Source of the DNA: Paenibacillus lutimineralis
GTDB lineage: Bacteria; Bacillota; Bacilli; Paenibacillales; Paenibacillaceae
Assembly (NCBI RefSeq): GCF_003991425.1
Contig: NZ_CP034346.1
Span: 2,703,501 to 2,767,500, forward strand
Direction: 5' to 3'
Length of the DNA stretch: 64,000 nt
Made by a program: the position numbers and the translations under genes. Below are positions 1 to 9,083 of this stretch, piece by piece (position 1 is the first letter of the stretch; the number at the start of each line of letters is the position of its first letter). A model generated the notes under the pieces. It worked only from the letters and a program-made list of their open reading frames with translations, made no database searches and had not been told where the DNA came from.

Positions 1-649
1 GATTCACTTGAAGTCGGTTGTACACGAACTGCTCTGGTTCCTCAGCGGAGACACCAATATTAGATACTTGAAAGAGAACGGGGTCCGCATTTGGGATGAA
101 TGGGCGGATGAGAACGGAGATCTGGGCCCTGTCTATGGCTCGCAATGGCGTTCCTGGCCGACACCGGACGGAAGAAGAATCGACCAGATTGCAGGTGTGA
201 TCGAATCGATCAAGAACAATCCGGATTCGCGCCGTCACTTGGTCAGTGCTTGGAACGTAGCTGAAATCGATGAGATGAAGCTGCCGCCTTGTCACTTCGT
301 ATATCAGTTCTATGTGGCTGATGGGAAGCTCTCTTGTATGCTGACCATGCGATCTGTCGATACTTTCCTCGGTTTGCCGTTTAATATCGCCAGCTATGCG
401 CTGCTCACGCATATGGTTGCACAGCAATGCGGTCTGGAGGTAGGCGAATTCATCTGGTCAGGCGGAGACGTGCATATTTACAAGAATCATCTTGAACAGG
501 TGAAGACCCAATTGGAGCGTGAGCCGTATCCTTTGCCACAGCTGGTGATTAAGCGCAAGCCGGATTCTGTTTTCGACTATGTCTATGAAGATTTCGAATT
601 TGTCGGCTACCAGCATCATCCTGGCATTAAAGCCCCTGTTGCGATATAG
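1..649 (+). CDS. thyA: Thymidylate synthase, 5'-truncated by the window edge
   Basis: Makes dTMP from dUMP using methylenetetrahydrofolate, in the cytoplasm. The frame is open from base 2, so the true start lies outside the window and roughly the first 50 residues are missing. The visible 215 residues include [16 protein letters not shown], the catalytic cysteine in PPCH (codon at 290-292), the [11 protein letters not shown] segment and the usual C-terminal end [10 protein letters not shown]. One small departure is RSVD where many ThyA proteins have RSCD or RSAD. folA follows 74 bp downstream on the same strand. That pairing is typical because ThyA oxidises the folate that FolA reduces again. 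Confidence 0.97.
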   Translation, partial: IHLKSVVHELLWFLSGDTNIRYLKENGVRIWDEWADENGDLGPVYGSQWRSWPTPDGRRIDQIAGVIESIKNNPDSRRHLVSAWNVAEIDEMKLPPCHFVYQFYVADGKLSCMLTMRSVDTFLGLPFNIASYALLTHMVAQQCGLEVGEFIWSGGDVHIYKNHLEQVKTQLEREPYPLPQLVIKRKPDSVFDYVYEDFEFVGYQHHPGIKAPVAI

Positions 650-723
650 AAGCTAGCCAATGATAGCACTGCCTGTAGAGCGGCTATTTGATGAACGGAT
701 TCCAGGAAGGTGGATGTAAAAAC

Positions 724-1221
724 ATGGGGATAACATTTATTTGGGCTATGGCCAGGGACGGAGTTATTGGTCGGGATAATGATTTGCCTTGGCGTTTGCC
801 AGCGGATATGGCCTTCTTCAAAGCACAAACGACAGGGAAGACCGTACTTATGGGACGTAAAACCTGGGAGTCGATGCGCAGCCGCCCACTGCCGAACCGT
901 CGCAATGTCGTCATGACGAATGATGGCTCGTATCATGCTGAGGGTGCGGAGATCGTACATACGGTTGAAGAGGCGTTAGCTCTGGCGGATGGCGAGGAAT
1001 TAATGGTGATTGGCGGGGCGGGGATTTTCCAACTGTTGATCCCTTACGCGGATCGCTTGCTGGTGACGAAGATTGATGAAGACATTGCCGGAGATACTTT
1101 CTTCCCGTCGATCGATTGGTCCGAGTTCCAGCTGGAGCAGGAGAGCGCAGGAATTCGTGATGAGAAGAACCCTTATAATTACCGGTTTTTGATCTATGTA
1201 AGGCGTCATCCGTCTGCATAA
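724..1221 (+). CDS. folA: Dihydrofolate reductase
   Basis: Reduces dihydrofolate to tetrahydrofolate with NADPH and so completes the cycle begun by ThyA. The 165-residue product has the family's usual length. It shows the N-terminal WAMARDGVIGRDNDLPWRLP segment (substrate loop and Pro-Trp), GKTVLMGRKTWES (NADPH binding) and a late GGAGIF motif. The frame is open from a TTG at 688, but the ATG at 724 is preferred: GGAAGGTGG lies about 10 bases upstream, and homology begins at MGITFIWAMA. It is very likely cotranscribed with thyA. Confidence 0.96.
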   Translation: MGITFIWAMARDGVIGRDNDLPWRLPADMAFFKAQTTGKTVLMGRKTWESMRSRPLPNRRNVVMTNDGSYHAEGAEIVHTVEEALALADGEELMVIGGAGIFQLLIPYADRLLVTKIDEDIAGDTFFPSIDWSEFQLEQESAGIRDEKNPYNYRFLIYVRRHPSA

Positions 1222-1336
1222 TAGTGCAAAATATCAATTTATTAATCCATTAATAACGTTCCCCTGGGGTGCTAACATCAAGTTACACGATAACGGGAGG
1301 GTTCACTAGCGGTTGCATTTCCGTATGCGCTGCATA

Positions 1337-1366
1337 GACAAGCCGGATCAGTCGATCCGGCTTGTC
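1337..1366 (+). terminator. Perfect hairpin between folA and gltD
   Basis: Two perfect 13-bp arms (1337-1349 and 1354-1366) surround a 4-base loop. The arms are GACAAGCCGGATC and its complement. No T-tract follows, so this is not a textbook intrinsic terminator. It ends only 32 bases before the gltD start, so a role in the gltD leader is also possible. Confidence 0.5.
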
Positions 1367-1398
1367 TGCTCTCGTTGGCAACGGATGGGGGAAATAAG

Positions 1399-2886
1399 AT
1401 GTCTACACCAACTGGATTTATGGAGTTTACCCGTCACCTACCGGGAGACCGCAGTCCGCTGGAGCGAGTAAATGATTGGCAGGAATTTCACAAGCATCTG
1501 ACTGAACAGGAATTACAGAGACAGGGAGCCCGCTGTATGGACTGCGGAACTCCTTATTGTCATACAGGGATCGAGATGATCGGGGGTACTTCAGGTTGTC
1601 CGCTGCACAATCTGATTCCGGAATGGAATCATCTCATCTACCGCGGCTTATGGAGAGATGCGCTGGAGCGCCTGCACAAGACGAATAATTTTCCGGAGTT
1701 TACAGGCAGGGTCTGTCCGGCTCCTTGTGAAGGTTCTTGTACAGTAGGGCTCATTGGCCAGCCAGTAACAATCAAGACGATTGAACAAGCGATTGTTGAC
1801 CGAGGCTTCGAGGAAGGCTGGATTGTAGCGGAGCCGCCTGCGCACTGTACGGGTCATAAGGTTGCGGTCGTCGGCTCCGGTCCGGCGGGGCTGGCCTGTG
1901 CAGCGCAATTGAACAAGGCTGGACATGAAGTGACTGTGTATGAACGCGCGGATCGGATCGGCGGTCTATTGATGTACGGCATACCCGCGATGAAGCTGGA
2001 TAAGAAGATCGTACAGCGTCGTGTCGATCTCCTCGCTGCCGAAGGCGTAAAGTTCGTTACGAATACGGAAATCGGTAAGGACATCATGACACAGCAGCTG
2101 ATAGATCAATATGATGCGGTTGTGCTATGCGGCGGGGCGACAAGGCCGCGCAAATTCGAGATTGAAGGCAGCCATTTACACGGTGTGCATTATGCGATGC
2201 CTTTCCTGAACGGCACGATCAAGAGCTACCTCGATTCCGGGCTACAGGATAGGCAATATATTTCAGCGGCCGGCAAAGATGTAATCGTAATTGGCGGTGG
2301 AGATACCGGATCAGATTGTGTCGCTACAGCTCTGCGCCATGGATGCCGTAGCATTACGCAATTTGGCACGCATGTCAAGGCACCGCTGGAGCGGGATTCG
2401 CTTGCCAATCCGTGGCCACAATTCCCGAATGTCTATACGCTCGATTATGCTCAGGAAGAGGCCAAAGCGTTGTATGGGGAGGATCCACGGGAATTCTCTA
2501 TCATGACCACCCGCTTCGTCGGCGACGAGCAGGGGAACTTGAAGGAGCTGCACACGGTTCAAATCAAACGTACAGTCGATGGGGAAGGCCGTAAAACCTA
2601 TGAGCCTGTTCCCGGGACGGAACGGGTATTCCCAGCCCAACTAGCGCTCGTTGCTATCGGATTTGATGGGCCGGAGACAACGATGATCGATGAGCTGGGG
2701 CTTGAGACAGACCGCCGAAGCAATGTCAAAGCGCGTTACGGCAAATATAACACGAATGTTGACAAGGTATTCGCCGCCGGTGATATGCGCCGCGGGCAAA
2801 GTCTGGTCGTGTGGGCCATCCAGGAAGGCCGCGAGGCGGCACGGGAAGTCAATAAGTTCCTGACAGGGGACGGAATCCTAGCGTAA
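1399..2886 (+). CDS. gltD: Glutamate synthase small subunit or related NADPH oxidoreductase
   Basis: GltD-family FAD and iron-sulphur protein. In glutamate synthase it passes electrons from NADPH to the large subunit. The 495 residues show N-terminal cysteine clusters (CMDCGTPYC, GCPLHN, CPAPCEGSC), an FAD-binding VVGSGPAGLACA near residue 150, a second nucleotide motif VIGGGDTGSDC, and the C-terminal AAGDMRRGQSLVVWAI. The start at 1399 follows a GGGG-rich ribosome site; an upstream GTT/ATG-less stretch from 1375 is not needed. No gltB large subunit is adjacent, so its partner must be elsewhere, or it works as a stand-alone GltD-like dehydrogenase. Confidence 0.9.
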   Translation: MSTPTGFMEFTRHLPGDRSPLERVNDWQEFHKHLTEQELQRQGARCMDCGTPYCHTGIEMIGGTSGCPLHNLIPEWNHLIYRGLWRDALERLHKTNNFPEFTGRVCPAPCEGSCTVGLIGQPVTIKTIEQAIVDRGFEEGWIVAEPPAHCTGHKVAVVGSGPAGLACAAQLNKAGHEVTVYERADRIGGLLMYGIPAMKLDKKIVQRRVDLLAAEGVKFVTNTEIGKDIMTQQLIDQYDAVVLCGGATRPRKFEIEGSHLHGVHYAMPFLNGTIKSYLDSGLQDRQYISAAGKDVIVIGGGDTGSDCVATALRHGCRSITQFGTHVKAPLERDSLANPWPQFPNVYTLDYAQEEAKALYGEDPREFSIMTTRFVGDEQGNLKELHTVQIKRTVDGEGRKTYEPVPGTERVFPAQLALVAIGFDGPETTMIDELGLETDRRSNVKARYGKYNTNVDKVFAAGDMRRGQSLVVWAIQEGREAAREVNKFLTGDGILA

Positions 2887-2975
2887 TGAGGTTGTTAACA
2901 AACAGGGGCCACAGTTATTGACTTCTAATATAACGTGGTATCGCTATTTCAACTTAAACGCGCTGCTAGAAATTT

Positions 2976-3109
2976 TAACGAAACTGGGTATCGTTATTGA
3001 AGCGAATTAAGGGCTTTACGACTGAATTTCTTCCAAATAACGATACGGTGTTTCGTTAGATTTCAGTGACTACTATTTCTGAGGAAATAACGGTCTGTAG
3101 TTTCGTTAG
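2976..3109. repeat. R3 palindrome cluster, first copy
   Basis: Three short inverted repeats of the same plan (2976-2996, 3036-3059, 3086-3109) each have TAACG on one side and CGTTA on the other around about 11 bases. A weaker one lies at 2931-2946. The later two also share AATAACG and TTTCGTTAGA. A related cluster sits at 57697-57878. They fill most of the 346-base gap between gltD and topB, where I see no coding frame. Confidence 0.6.
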
Positions 3110-3140
3110 ACGAAAACGTGAAGCGAACGATGTGAAAATA

Positions 3141-3149
3141 TGCTATAAT
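3141..3149 (+). promoter_or_regulatory. Extended -10 promoter upstream of topB
   Basis: TGCTATAAT is a perfect extended -10 (TGn plus TATAAT at 3144-3149). The -35 region 17 bases upstream is poor, as is common for extended -10 promoters. Transcription would begin near 3156, just before the hairpin at 3164. Confidence 0.5.
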
Positions 3150-3163
3150 AGATGTTAGCTACA

Positions 3164-3190
3164 GGGCTGCGCGGAGCGCGGCCCTTTTTA
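3164..3190 (+). terminator. Intrinsic terminator-like hairpin in the topB leader
   Basis: A 9-bp GC-rich stem (3164-3172 with 3176-3184, one G-U pair) has a 3-base loop and runs straight into TTTTTA. It lies between the candidate promoter at 3141 and the topB start at 3233, so it could attenuate topB or terminate a very short transcript. Confidence 0.6.
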
Positions 3191-3232
3191 TCTGTGGAAC
3201 TGGAATGCTAGGAAAGAGGGGCGCTTGAAACA

Positions 3233-5539
3233 ATGAAAACGCTCGTAATTGCTGAGAAACCCGATATGGGACGAACGATCGCCGCGGTGATTGAGCCGCG
3301 GGCGAAGAATAATCGCTCTTATCTGGAAGGAGAGCAATATATTATTACCTGGGCGATCGGACATCTACTCGGTTTGGCCGAGCCTGACGCCTATGATGAC
3401 AAGTATAAAAAATGGAATTTTTATGATCTGCCAATCATGCCAGAGCAATTCAAGATTGTGCCGAATCCGAAGACGAAGGATCAATTGAAGACGATCGGCG
3501 AGCTGGCCAAGCGTTGCAATGCGGTTGTAAATGCCTGCGACGCCGGGCGCGAAGGACAATATATCTTCGCTTTGATTCAGCAGCGGCTTAAGCTTATGCA
3601 GCCGGTCAAGCGTCTGTGGATCTCTGACTTGACCTCCGAGAGTATCGCCAAAGGCTTCGCCGAGCTGCGGAGCAGCGAAGAGTTCGCGAATCTGACGAAG
3701 GCAGCGCGGGCGAGAAGTGAGGCCGACTGGCTCGTCGGTATGAATGCCTCACGTGCCTTTACAACAAAGCATAATACGCTGCTCTCGGTCGGCCGGGTGC
3801 AGACGCCTGTACTCGCGCTGATTTATGACCGTCAGAAGGAAATCGAGAGCTTTGACTCCTTGACTTATTACGAGATCAAAGCTGAATTTGAACAGGACGA
3901 GCGGTTATATATCGGAACCTGGCAAGGGGATCGATTGACAGATGCAGAGAAGGCTCGGTCTTTAGCGGATAAAGTACGCGGCAAGCAAGGCCAGATCGTG
4001 GAATATGAGGTTAAGGAGACGAAGGAATATCCTTATAAGCTGTATGACCTGACGCTGCTTCAACGTGATGCGAACGCGAAGTTTGGCTACTCGGCCAAGA
4101 AGACGCTTGATTTGGCCCAGGCTTTATACGAACGCCATAAGCTGATTACATATCCGCGTACAAACTCCAATTATGTAACTGAACAAAATATCGAAGGCAT
4201 GCACAAAACGCTACATATGCTGAAATCTACGGATTATAAGGAACTAGCCGAGGGCGGGAACCAGAAGCGGGTTCATGTGAACAACAAGTCGGTCTGCAAT
4301 CCTTCTCGTGTGGAGGATCACCATGCCATTCTGCCGACCTTAAGAAGGCCGGGAACGCTTAGTAAGGAAGAGGGGAATATTTATGATCTCGTCGTCCGCC
4401 GCTTTTTGTCGCATTTCTATCCGGCAGCTGAATATAAGCAGCACACAGTGATGACGGAAGTTGAGAAGGAATTGTTCAAGACGAATGTTAAGGAACTGCT
4501 GTCCTTGGGCTGGAAAGTGTGCTTGCCCGGTGATGACAACAAAGCTTCAAAGCGCGGCAAGAAGAAGGACGAAGAGGAAGACCAAGAGGAAGAGGTCAGT
4601 GAGCCGTTCTCTGTTGACCGCAATAAGCCGGTGCTATGTAAGGAAGCTGAGGCGAAGGAGAAAGCCACTCAGCCTCCGAAGTCTTATACCGAAGGCACGC
4701 TGCTCAAGGCTATGGAGAGTGCTGGCAAGCAGCTCGAGAATGACGAGCTCCGCGAAGCGATGAAGGATGCGGGGCTTGGAACACCAGCGACCCGGGCCGC
4801 AACGATCGAGCGCCTGAAAAGCGTCGGATATATCACGATGCAGGGCAAGCGGATCACGGTGACGCAGAAGGGGCGCACTGCCATCGAATTAATCAGGCAT
4901 GCTGGAGTAGAGCTGTTAACTTCTCCCGAGATGACAGGGCAGTGGGAGCGCCGACTGTACCAAATCTCTAAAGGAGAGGCGACCAGCGAGAAATTTATGG
5001 AGAACGTGAAGAAATTTACGATCTCGATTGTTGAGAAGGTGCGTGTACAGAAGAAAGCGGACGCTTCGCGGTTTGACGGTGGCCCTGAGGAGAAGGGCAA
5101 GCGCGGCGGCCGCACAGGCTCTCGCTCCAAAGGAGGCGACTCCACAGCAGGGACCGCTTCCAGGCGAGGAAGCGGCTCATCCGGCAGCGGGCGAACTGCT
5201 GGGGGAGCGGCAGCCGGACAAGCCGTTGGCTCCGGGGGTTCGGCGGGCTCGTCTGGCGGCTTCGAAGCGTTGGCGCCGTGCCCGCGCAGCGGCTGTGGCG
5301 GTCAGCTGATCGAAGGCCGCAAAGGTTATGGCTGTACTCATTATAAGCAGGGCTGCGGCTTTGTCATTTGGAAAGAGTATGCCGGTAAGAAAATTTCGCG
5401 CACGATGCTGCAATCCTTGCTTGAAAAAGGCCATACGCAAATTTTATCCTTCAAGCATTCAGAAGGAGATTACAAAGGCCGAATCACGCTGCTTGATCCC
5501 GTGAGCGGGAAGTTAAATGTAGAACGGACAGAGGGTTAA
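3233..5539 (+). CDS. topB: DNA topoisomerase III (type IA)
   Basis: Type IA topoisomerase that cuts and rejoins one DNA strand and resolves recombination and replication intermediates. The 768 residues start with the Toprim motif (LVIAEKPDMGRTIA) and include NACDAGREGQ and the catalytic tyrosine Tyr307 in TYPRTNS. After the core there is a charged linker (around 430-455), a Gly/Ser-rich low-complexity linker (about 620-680) and a C-terminal zinc-ribbon-like module with CPRSGCGG and CTHYKQGCGF. It is somewhat longer than typical Bacillus TopB because of the linker. The ATG at 3233 has GAAAGAGGGG upstream. A bidirectional terminator follows. Confidence 0.95.
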   Translation: MKTLVIAEKPDMGRTIAAVIEPRAKNNRSYLEGEQYIITWAIGHLLGLAEPDAYDDKYKKWNFYDLPIMPEQFKIVPNPKTKDQLKTIGELAKRCNAVVNACDAGREGQYIFALIQQRLKLMQPVKRLWISDLTSESIAKGFAELRSSEEFANLTKAARARSEADWLVGMNASRAFTTKHNTLLSVGRVQTPVLALIYDRQKEIESFDSLTYYEIKAEFEQDERLYIGTWQGDRLTDAEKARSLADKVRGKQGQIVEYEVKETKEYPYKLYDLTLLQRDANAKFGYSAKKTLDLAQALYERHKLITYPRTNSNYVTEQNIEGMHKTLHMLKSTDYKELAEGGNQKRVHVNNKSVCNPSRVEDHHAILPTLRRPGTLSKEEGNIYDLVVRRFLSHFYPAAEYKQHTVMTEVEKELFKTNVKELLSLGWKVCLPGDDNKASKRGKKKDEEEDQEEEVSEPFSVDRNKPVLCKEAEAKEKATQPPKSYTEGTLLKAMESAGKQLENDELREAMKDAGLGTPATRAATIERLKSVGYITMQGKRITVTQKGRTAIELIRHAGVELLTSPEMTGQWERRLYQISKGEATSEKFMENVKKFTISIVEKVRVQKKADASRFDGGPEEKGKRGGRTGSRSKGGDSTAGTASRRGSGSSGSGRTAGGAAAGQAVGSGGSAGSSGGFEALAPCPRSGCGGQLIEGRKGYGCTHYKQGCGFVIWKEYAGKKISRTMLQSLLEKGHTQILSFKHSEGDYKGRITLLDPVSGKLNVERTEG

Positions 5540-5543
5540 TGAC

Positions 5544-5587
5544 AAAAAACTGGGCCGATGGAAAAATCCATCAACCCAGTTTTTTTA
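5544..5587. terminator. Bidirectional terminator between topB and the HAD gene
   Basis: A hairpin with outer arms AACTGGG and CCCAGTT plus an inner GATGG/CCATC pairing is flanked by A-tracts on the left and T7 on the right. It can therefore stop transcription from both converging genes. Confidence 0.85.
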
Positions 5588-5614
5588 TATCTATTTTCAG
5601 TTCAGTGCATAGCA

Positions 5615-6391
5615 CTATCTGGATCTGTGCGACAATTTCTTAGCGCTGCGGGCTTGCCCGGAGTCGGATATAATGGACGGGATCTCTTCGAGCGAAGCTA
5701 CCGTATATAAATAGGAATCATTACGCGGCGCCAGCTCGATGAGATTGTAGGACCATTCATCAGGATGCTTGATGTAGATGGCATGGATACCTGCCGTGAG
5801 AGCTGGCGAGATATCGGTCCGTAGACTATTCCCGATCATCCATGTGTTTTGACGATGGAACGGACGAGAGCCCAGAATCTCTTCCAATGCATCAATATTT
5901 TTATGCTGGCGGATAAAGATACGATCTTGAAAATAATCAGCCAGCTTCATTTGCTCAATTTTCCGTTGTTGGATCACGGTCTCACCGCCGGTGTAAAGGT
6001 ACAGCTCATGCTGCTGCCGTTGCAGGAAATCGAGCGTGTCTATCATACCTGGATAAGGTTCAATGGATTGTTCATAAACGCTGAGGCCAAGCCGCATAAG
6101 CTGCTTTTCTTTAAGTTCCTCGCGGCGCTCGCCGAATTGCTGGCAGAAGTAGCGGTAGGTATCAATCAGCGATTCCGGGAAATGCTGACTGGCGAATCCA
6201 ATTTGCTGTACTCCGGCCACATCGATTTCGATCTGTTTATCACGGATTTCCTTGATCGGCAGCTGGTATCCGCTGAACCATTCCGATACGAGGTCGGCAA
6301 ATTGGCCGAGAATCAGTTCGAAATATTTGTTGCAGTAGATCAAAGTGTCATCAAGATCGAAAATGATTTGTTGTTGCACAGTCTGTTTCAT
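5615..6391 (-). CDS. HAD-superfamily hydrolase
   Basis: 258-residue haloacid-dehalogenase-type phosphatase of unknown substrate. Seen motifs are the nucleophile motif I FDLDDTLIY (Asp-x-Asp-x-Thr) near the N terminus, motif II YTGGE, and a late GNSLRTDISPALTAG motif IV carrying the acidic metal ligand. A helical cap domain lies between motifs I and II. The start at 6391 is chosen because AAGGAG lies about 8 bases upstream; the frame is open to 6412. It converges on topB and shares its terminator. The next gene upstream on the same strand is the ArsR-like regulator, 101 bp away. Confidence 0.85.
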   Translation of the reverse strand: MKQTVQQQIIFDLDDTLIYCNKYFELILGQFADLVSEWFSGYQLPIKEIRDKQIEIDVAGVQQIGFASQHFPESLIDTYRYFCQQFGERREELKEKQLMRLGLSVYEQSIEPYPGMIDTLDFLQRQQHELYLYTGGETVIQQRKIEQMKLADYFQDRIFIRQHKNIDALEEILGSRPFHRQNTWMIGNSLRTDISPALTAGIHAIYIKHPDEWSYNLIELAPRNDSYLYTVASLEEIPSIISDSGQARSAKKLSHRSR

Positions 6392-6492
6392 CTCTATCAC
6401 TCCTTCTTGCACTTGCTCTATATCATATTTATCTTAACTTATCAGAGGCAGCAGCAAAAATGCAAATGTTGTTCATCATGCCAGGCCAACCA

Positions 6493-7410
6493 TTAAATGC
6501 GAATATAGGACTCGAGGAACATCTGCAGCTCGGAGGCGCCGTCTGGCCGGATGCTGAACTTCTCCTTACTGCGGTCAGTAAGATGAACGCGAAGCATACC
6601 CGCAGATCTGAGAATCATCAATTCATGGTGCAATTGCGCCCTCGACTCATTGGTGTCCCGGATCATCTCCTGCATCGACTTCGGCTCATTCGCCAAATAG
6701 CGCAGCAGTTGCAGACGTTCCGGCTTGGATAACGCCTGGGTCAGTCGAAGCAGGCAGATTGGCGGCTCGTCCTCATCAGCTTCCGGAATATCGATCGGAT
6801 ATTGGATAAGCAGCTCTTCCTTGAAGAAGCAATACGTATTTATCGGTCTGAAATGAATGGATGGAACGAGAATAATATGCTTCACGGGAAGCTCCTGATC
6901 GAGCACAAGCCCACCCGAGGCAAATTCGATGAGCGGCTCGGGATCCATTTTCTCAAGCAGATCCTTCTTCTCCATGGCGTCCTCTTCCATCATGCCCGCG
7001 TACAGCTCCTCGACACCTTTAAAGTAATTGTCATGCCAAATATTAAGGAGCGGCGCATAGTTAGTCTGAAGCCGTTCCACATCTTCCAGGGTCGCAGCGG
7101 GAACGTACGGAGTAATCCGGGCGAGTAGTGAACCGGTATTACCGTGAGACAACGCCTCCAGATAGCCAAGGATTTGTACGGATGAGTCCCGTTCCAGCGC
7201 CAGGGCGTAGAGCAGATCATAATCGCCGAACGGATAGTCAGCCGCCTCAGCGAAGGCTTGCCGTGCTTCCTCACTAAGGTTCTGTTGAATGTCGTGAATC
7301 CATTCGCGTCCGATGTCCAGATTGTTAATCCATTTTCGTGTAGTATATAACATGAAGCTGCTGAGCAACTCATAAATCGGTGACACATCGACTTTTACAT
7401 CATAAGCCAT
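6493..7410 (-). CDS. ArsR-like winged-helix regulator with a long N-terminal domain
   Basis: 305-residue DNA-binding protein. The last 90 residues form a winged helix (ALSKPERLQLLRYL, then a recognition-helix region and LRSAGMLRVHL). The first 200 or so residues are a domain whose ligand I cannot name. The protein at 50487-51395 has the same length and layout, including an equivalent ALSEKSRLRILRYL segment, so the two are paralogues. The start has GGGAGGA upstream. It is divergent from the MFS exporter at 7591, whose promoter lies in the shared 180-bp gap, so control of that exporter is a reasonable guess. Confidence 0.75.
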   Translation of the reverse strand: MAYDVKVDVSPIYELLSSFMLYTTRKWINNLDIGREWIHDIQQNLSEEARQAFAEAADYPFGDYDLLYALALERDSSVQILGYLEALSHGNTGSLLARITPYVPAATLEDVERLQTNYAPLLNIWHDNYFKGVEELYAGMMEEDAMEKKDLLEKMDPEPLIEFASGGLVLDQELPVKHIILVPSIHFRPINTYCFFKEELLIQYPIDIPEADEDEPPICLLRLTQALSKPERLQLLRYLANEPKSMQEMIRDTNESRAQLHHELMILRSAGMLRVHLTDRSKEKFSIRPDGASELQMFLESYIRI

Positions 7411-7454
7411 CCGTCAGTCCTCCCAGAACTATAATGCATACCTCTTAATTATGC

Positions 7455-7483
7455 TTGTGAGAATAGGGCTTGTCTACTATAAT
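7455..7483 (+). promoter_or_regulatory. Sigma-A promoter for the MFS gene
   Basis: TTGTGA (7455-7460), a 17-base spacer and TATAAT (7478-7483). It points towards the MFS gene at 7591 and is followed by a terminator-like hairpin. Confidence 0.7.
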
Positions 7484-7534
7484 GTTTAGGGGTTGTTTTA
7501 CCGATTAATCTCACTATCACATATGACTTAAAGG

Positions 7535-7568
7535 GAAAATCGTCATATTGTCATGACGGTTTTCTTTT
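7535..7568 (+). terminator. Attenuator-like hairpin in the MFS leader
   Basis: A 12-bp stem (7535-7546 with 7553-7564, one G-U pair, 6-base loop) is followed by TTTT and lies between the promoter at 7455 and the MFS start at 7591. The position suggests conditional termination. Confidence 0.6.
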
Positions 7569-7590
7569 GTTATGCAGGAAGGAAGGCATC

Positions 7591-8793
7591 ATGACAATAA
7601 CATCAAATTCTAGTAAATTTCCGATAAGGGTATCGCCATTTTTCTTATTGACATTGGTCATTATTATATCGGGGTTAAGCCAAGGACTGCTTTTACCAGT
7701 TCTTGCTATCTTCATGGAAGAGCGGGGAATCCCTTCCTCTGTGAACGGGATGCATGCCGCTGCTCTCTATGTGGGTTCATTTGCCATGACATTGGTTGCC
7801 GAGCGCGTGCTTGGACGTACTGGCTTCAAGAAGCTGCTGATCGGCGGCATGATAGCGGTTATGGTCGCTTTGCCGATCTTTCCGTTAGTCTCAAACTTGT
7901 CTATATGGTTCGTACTGCGTCTGATTGTCGGAATCGGAGACAGCGCGATTCATTTTACCTCACAGCTTTGGCTGCTCCTGCTGTCACCCAAAGAACGTCG
8001 CGGACGGAACCTTTCACTCTATGGTATGTCCTACGGGCTTGGCTTCAGCTTCGGCCCCTTCGGGATCCGATTGTTGAGCTATGGTCAGCTTCTTCCATTT
8101 CTACTATTGTCTATTCTTACCGCAGTAGGGGTACTCCTCGTTATACTTCGGATGCCTAATAAGTATCCAGAGAGAGCAGCGGGTAGTGTGAAGGAAACTC
8201 GTAAATACGGACGAATTTACAGGCTGGCCTGGTTTGCTCTGTTCACGCCATTATTATATGGATATATGGAATCGACGATGAACAGCAATTTCCCAATTTA
8301 CGGCCTGCGGATCGGATTAAGTACAGAGCAAATCGCAACGCTGCTTCCTTTCTTCGGAATCGGTGGTCTGATTCTGCAGCTTCCGCTAGGAATGCTGAGC
8401 GACCGTTATAGCCGCAAGGTAGTATTAATGATTGCAGGCCTCGGCGGAGGGACGCTGTTCTTGATCGCACCGCTGGCAGGGAATAACTTCTGGGGCTTAC
8501 TGCTGCTGTTCCTGGGTGCTGGTGGCCTAGTTGGTTCCTTCTTCTCGCTTGGACTTGCTTATGCCGCCGATTTGTTGCCAGCAGCGCTGTTACCGGCTGC
8601 GAATGTGATAGCTTCTTTCCATTTCAGCCTTGGAAGTATTCTCGGCCCGAATGTCGGTGGAGCTGCGATGGAATTTATAAGTCCGGGTACGTTATTCATC
8701 CTTCTGGGCAGTTTGTATGTGCTATTTACTTTGGCTGGATTCGGCTTTAGAAAACAAACTCTCGAAAAAAATGAAAATATGAACAGGCTGTAA
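7591..8793 (+). CDS. Major facilitator superfamily transporter
   Basis: 400-residue membrane protein with about 12 hydrophobic segments and MFS loop motifs, including LGMLSDRYSRKVVL in the central loop. It resembles drug or sugar efflux permeases; the substrate cannot be read from the sequence. The ATG at 7591 follows GGAAGGAAGG; the frame is open from 7567. It is divergent from the ArsR-like regulator and has a promoter plus attenuator-like leader. No clear terminator follows; an R1 repeat begins 77 bp downstream. Confidence 0.85.
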   Translation: MTITSNSSKFPIRVSPFFLLTLVIIISGLSQGLLLPVLAIFMEERGIPSSVNGMHAAALYVGSFAMTLVAERVLGRTGFKKLLIGGMIAVMVALPIFPLVSNLSIWFVLRLIVGIGDSAIHFTSQLWLLLLSPKERRGRNLSLYGMSYGLGFSFGPFGIRLLSYGQLLPFLLLSILTAVGVLLVILRMPNKYPERAAGSVKETRKYGRIYRLAWFALFTPLLYGYMESTMNSNFPIYGLRIGLSTEQIATLLPFFGIGGLILQLPLGMLSDRYSRKVVLMIAGLGGGTLFLIAPLAGNNFWGLLLLFLGAGGLVGSFFSLGLAYAADLLPAALLPAANVIASFHFSLGSILGPNVGGAAMEFISPGTLFILLGSLYVLFTLAGFGFRKQTLEKNENMNRL

Positions 8794-8870
8794 TGGATTT
8801 TCACGGCTATTTCCAATACACTATAGATTAGAGTGACTTTTGAACTTTTGAACACGAACTTATAGAGGTT

Positions 8871-9038
8871 GTTCAAAAAGTCCACTTTTGATCACGAAGT
8901 CAATCAAGAAGCTATTCGGCATCGAATCTTGAATTCAGCCGGGTCTTCCGGTGCTCACGTACAAACTACGTACGCTCCGCTCCTTTCGACCCTAGCTTTA
9001 TCCAACCTTCTTGGTGCTGAAAACTGGCCTTTTTGAAC
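8871..9038 (-). repeat. R1 element, full copy in reverse orientation
   Basis: 168-bp copy of the R1 repeat. Its ends are GTTCAAAAAGTC (8871-8882) and GGCCTTTTTGAAC (9026-9038), near-perfect inverted repeats. The interior matches the copies at 48568 and 50298 on the opposite strand, including the GTACGT-rich palindrome near 8960. It contains no coding frame. It ends 45 bp before the ABC ATPase start. A smaller TTTTGAAC remnant lies just upstream at about 8838-8855. Confidence 0.8.
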
Positions 9039-9083
9039 ACGAACTTATATATAGATATAGGTACAACCAAAGGAGAATCGGAC

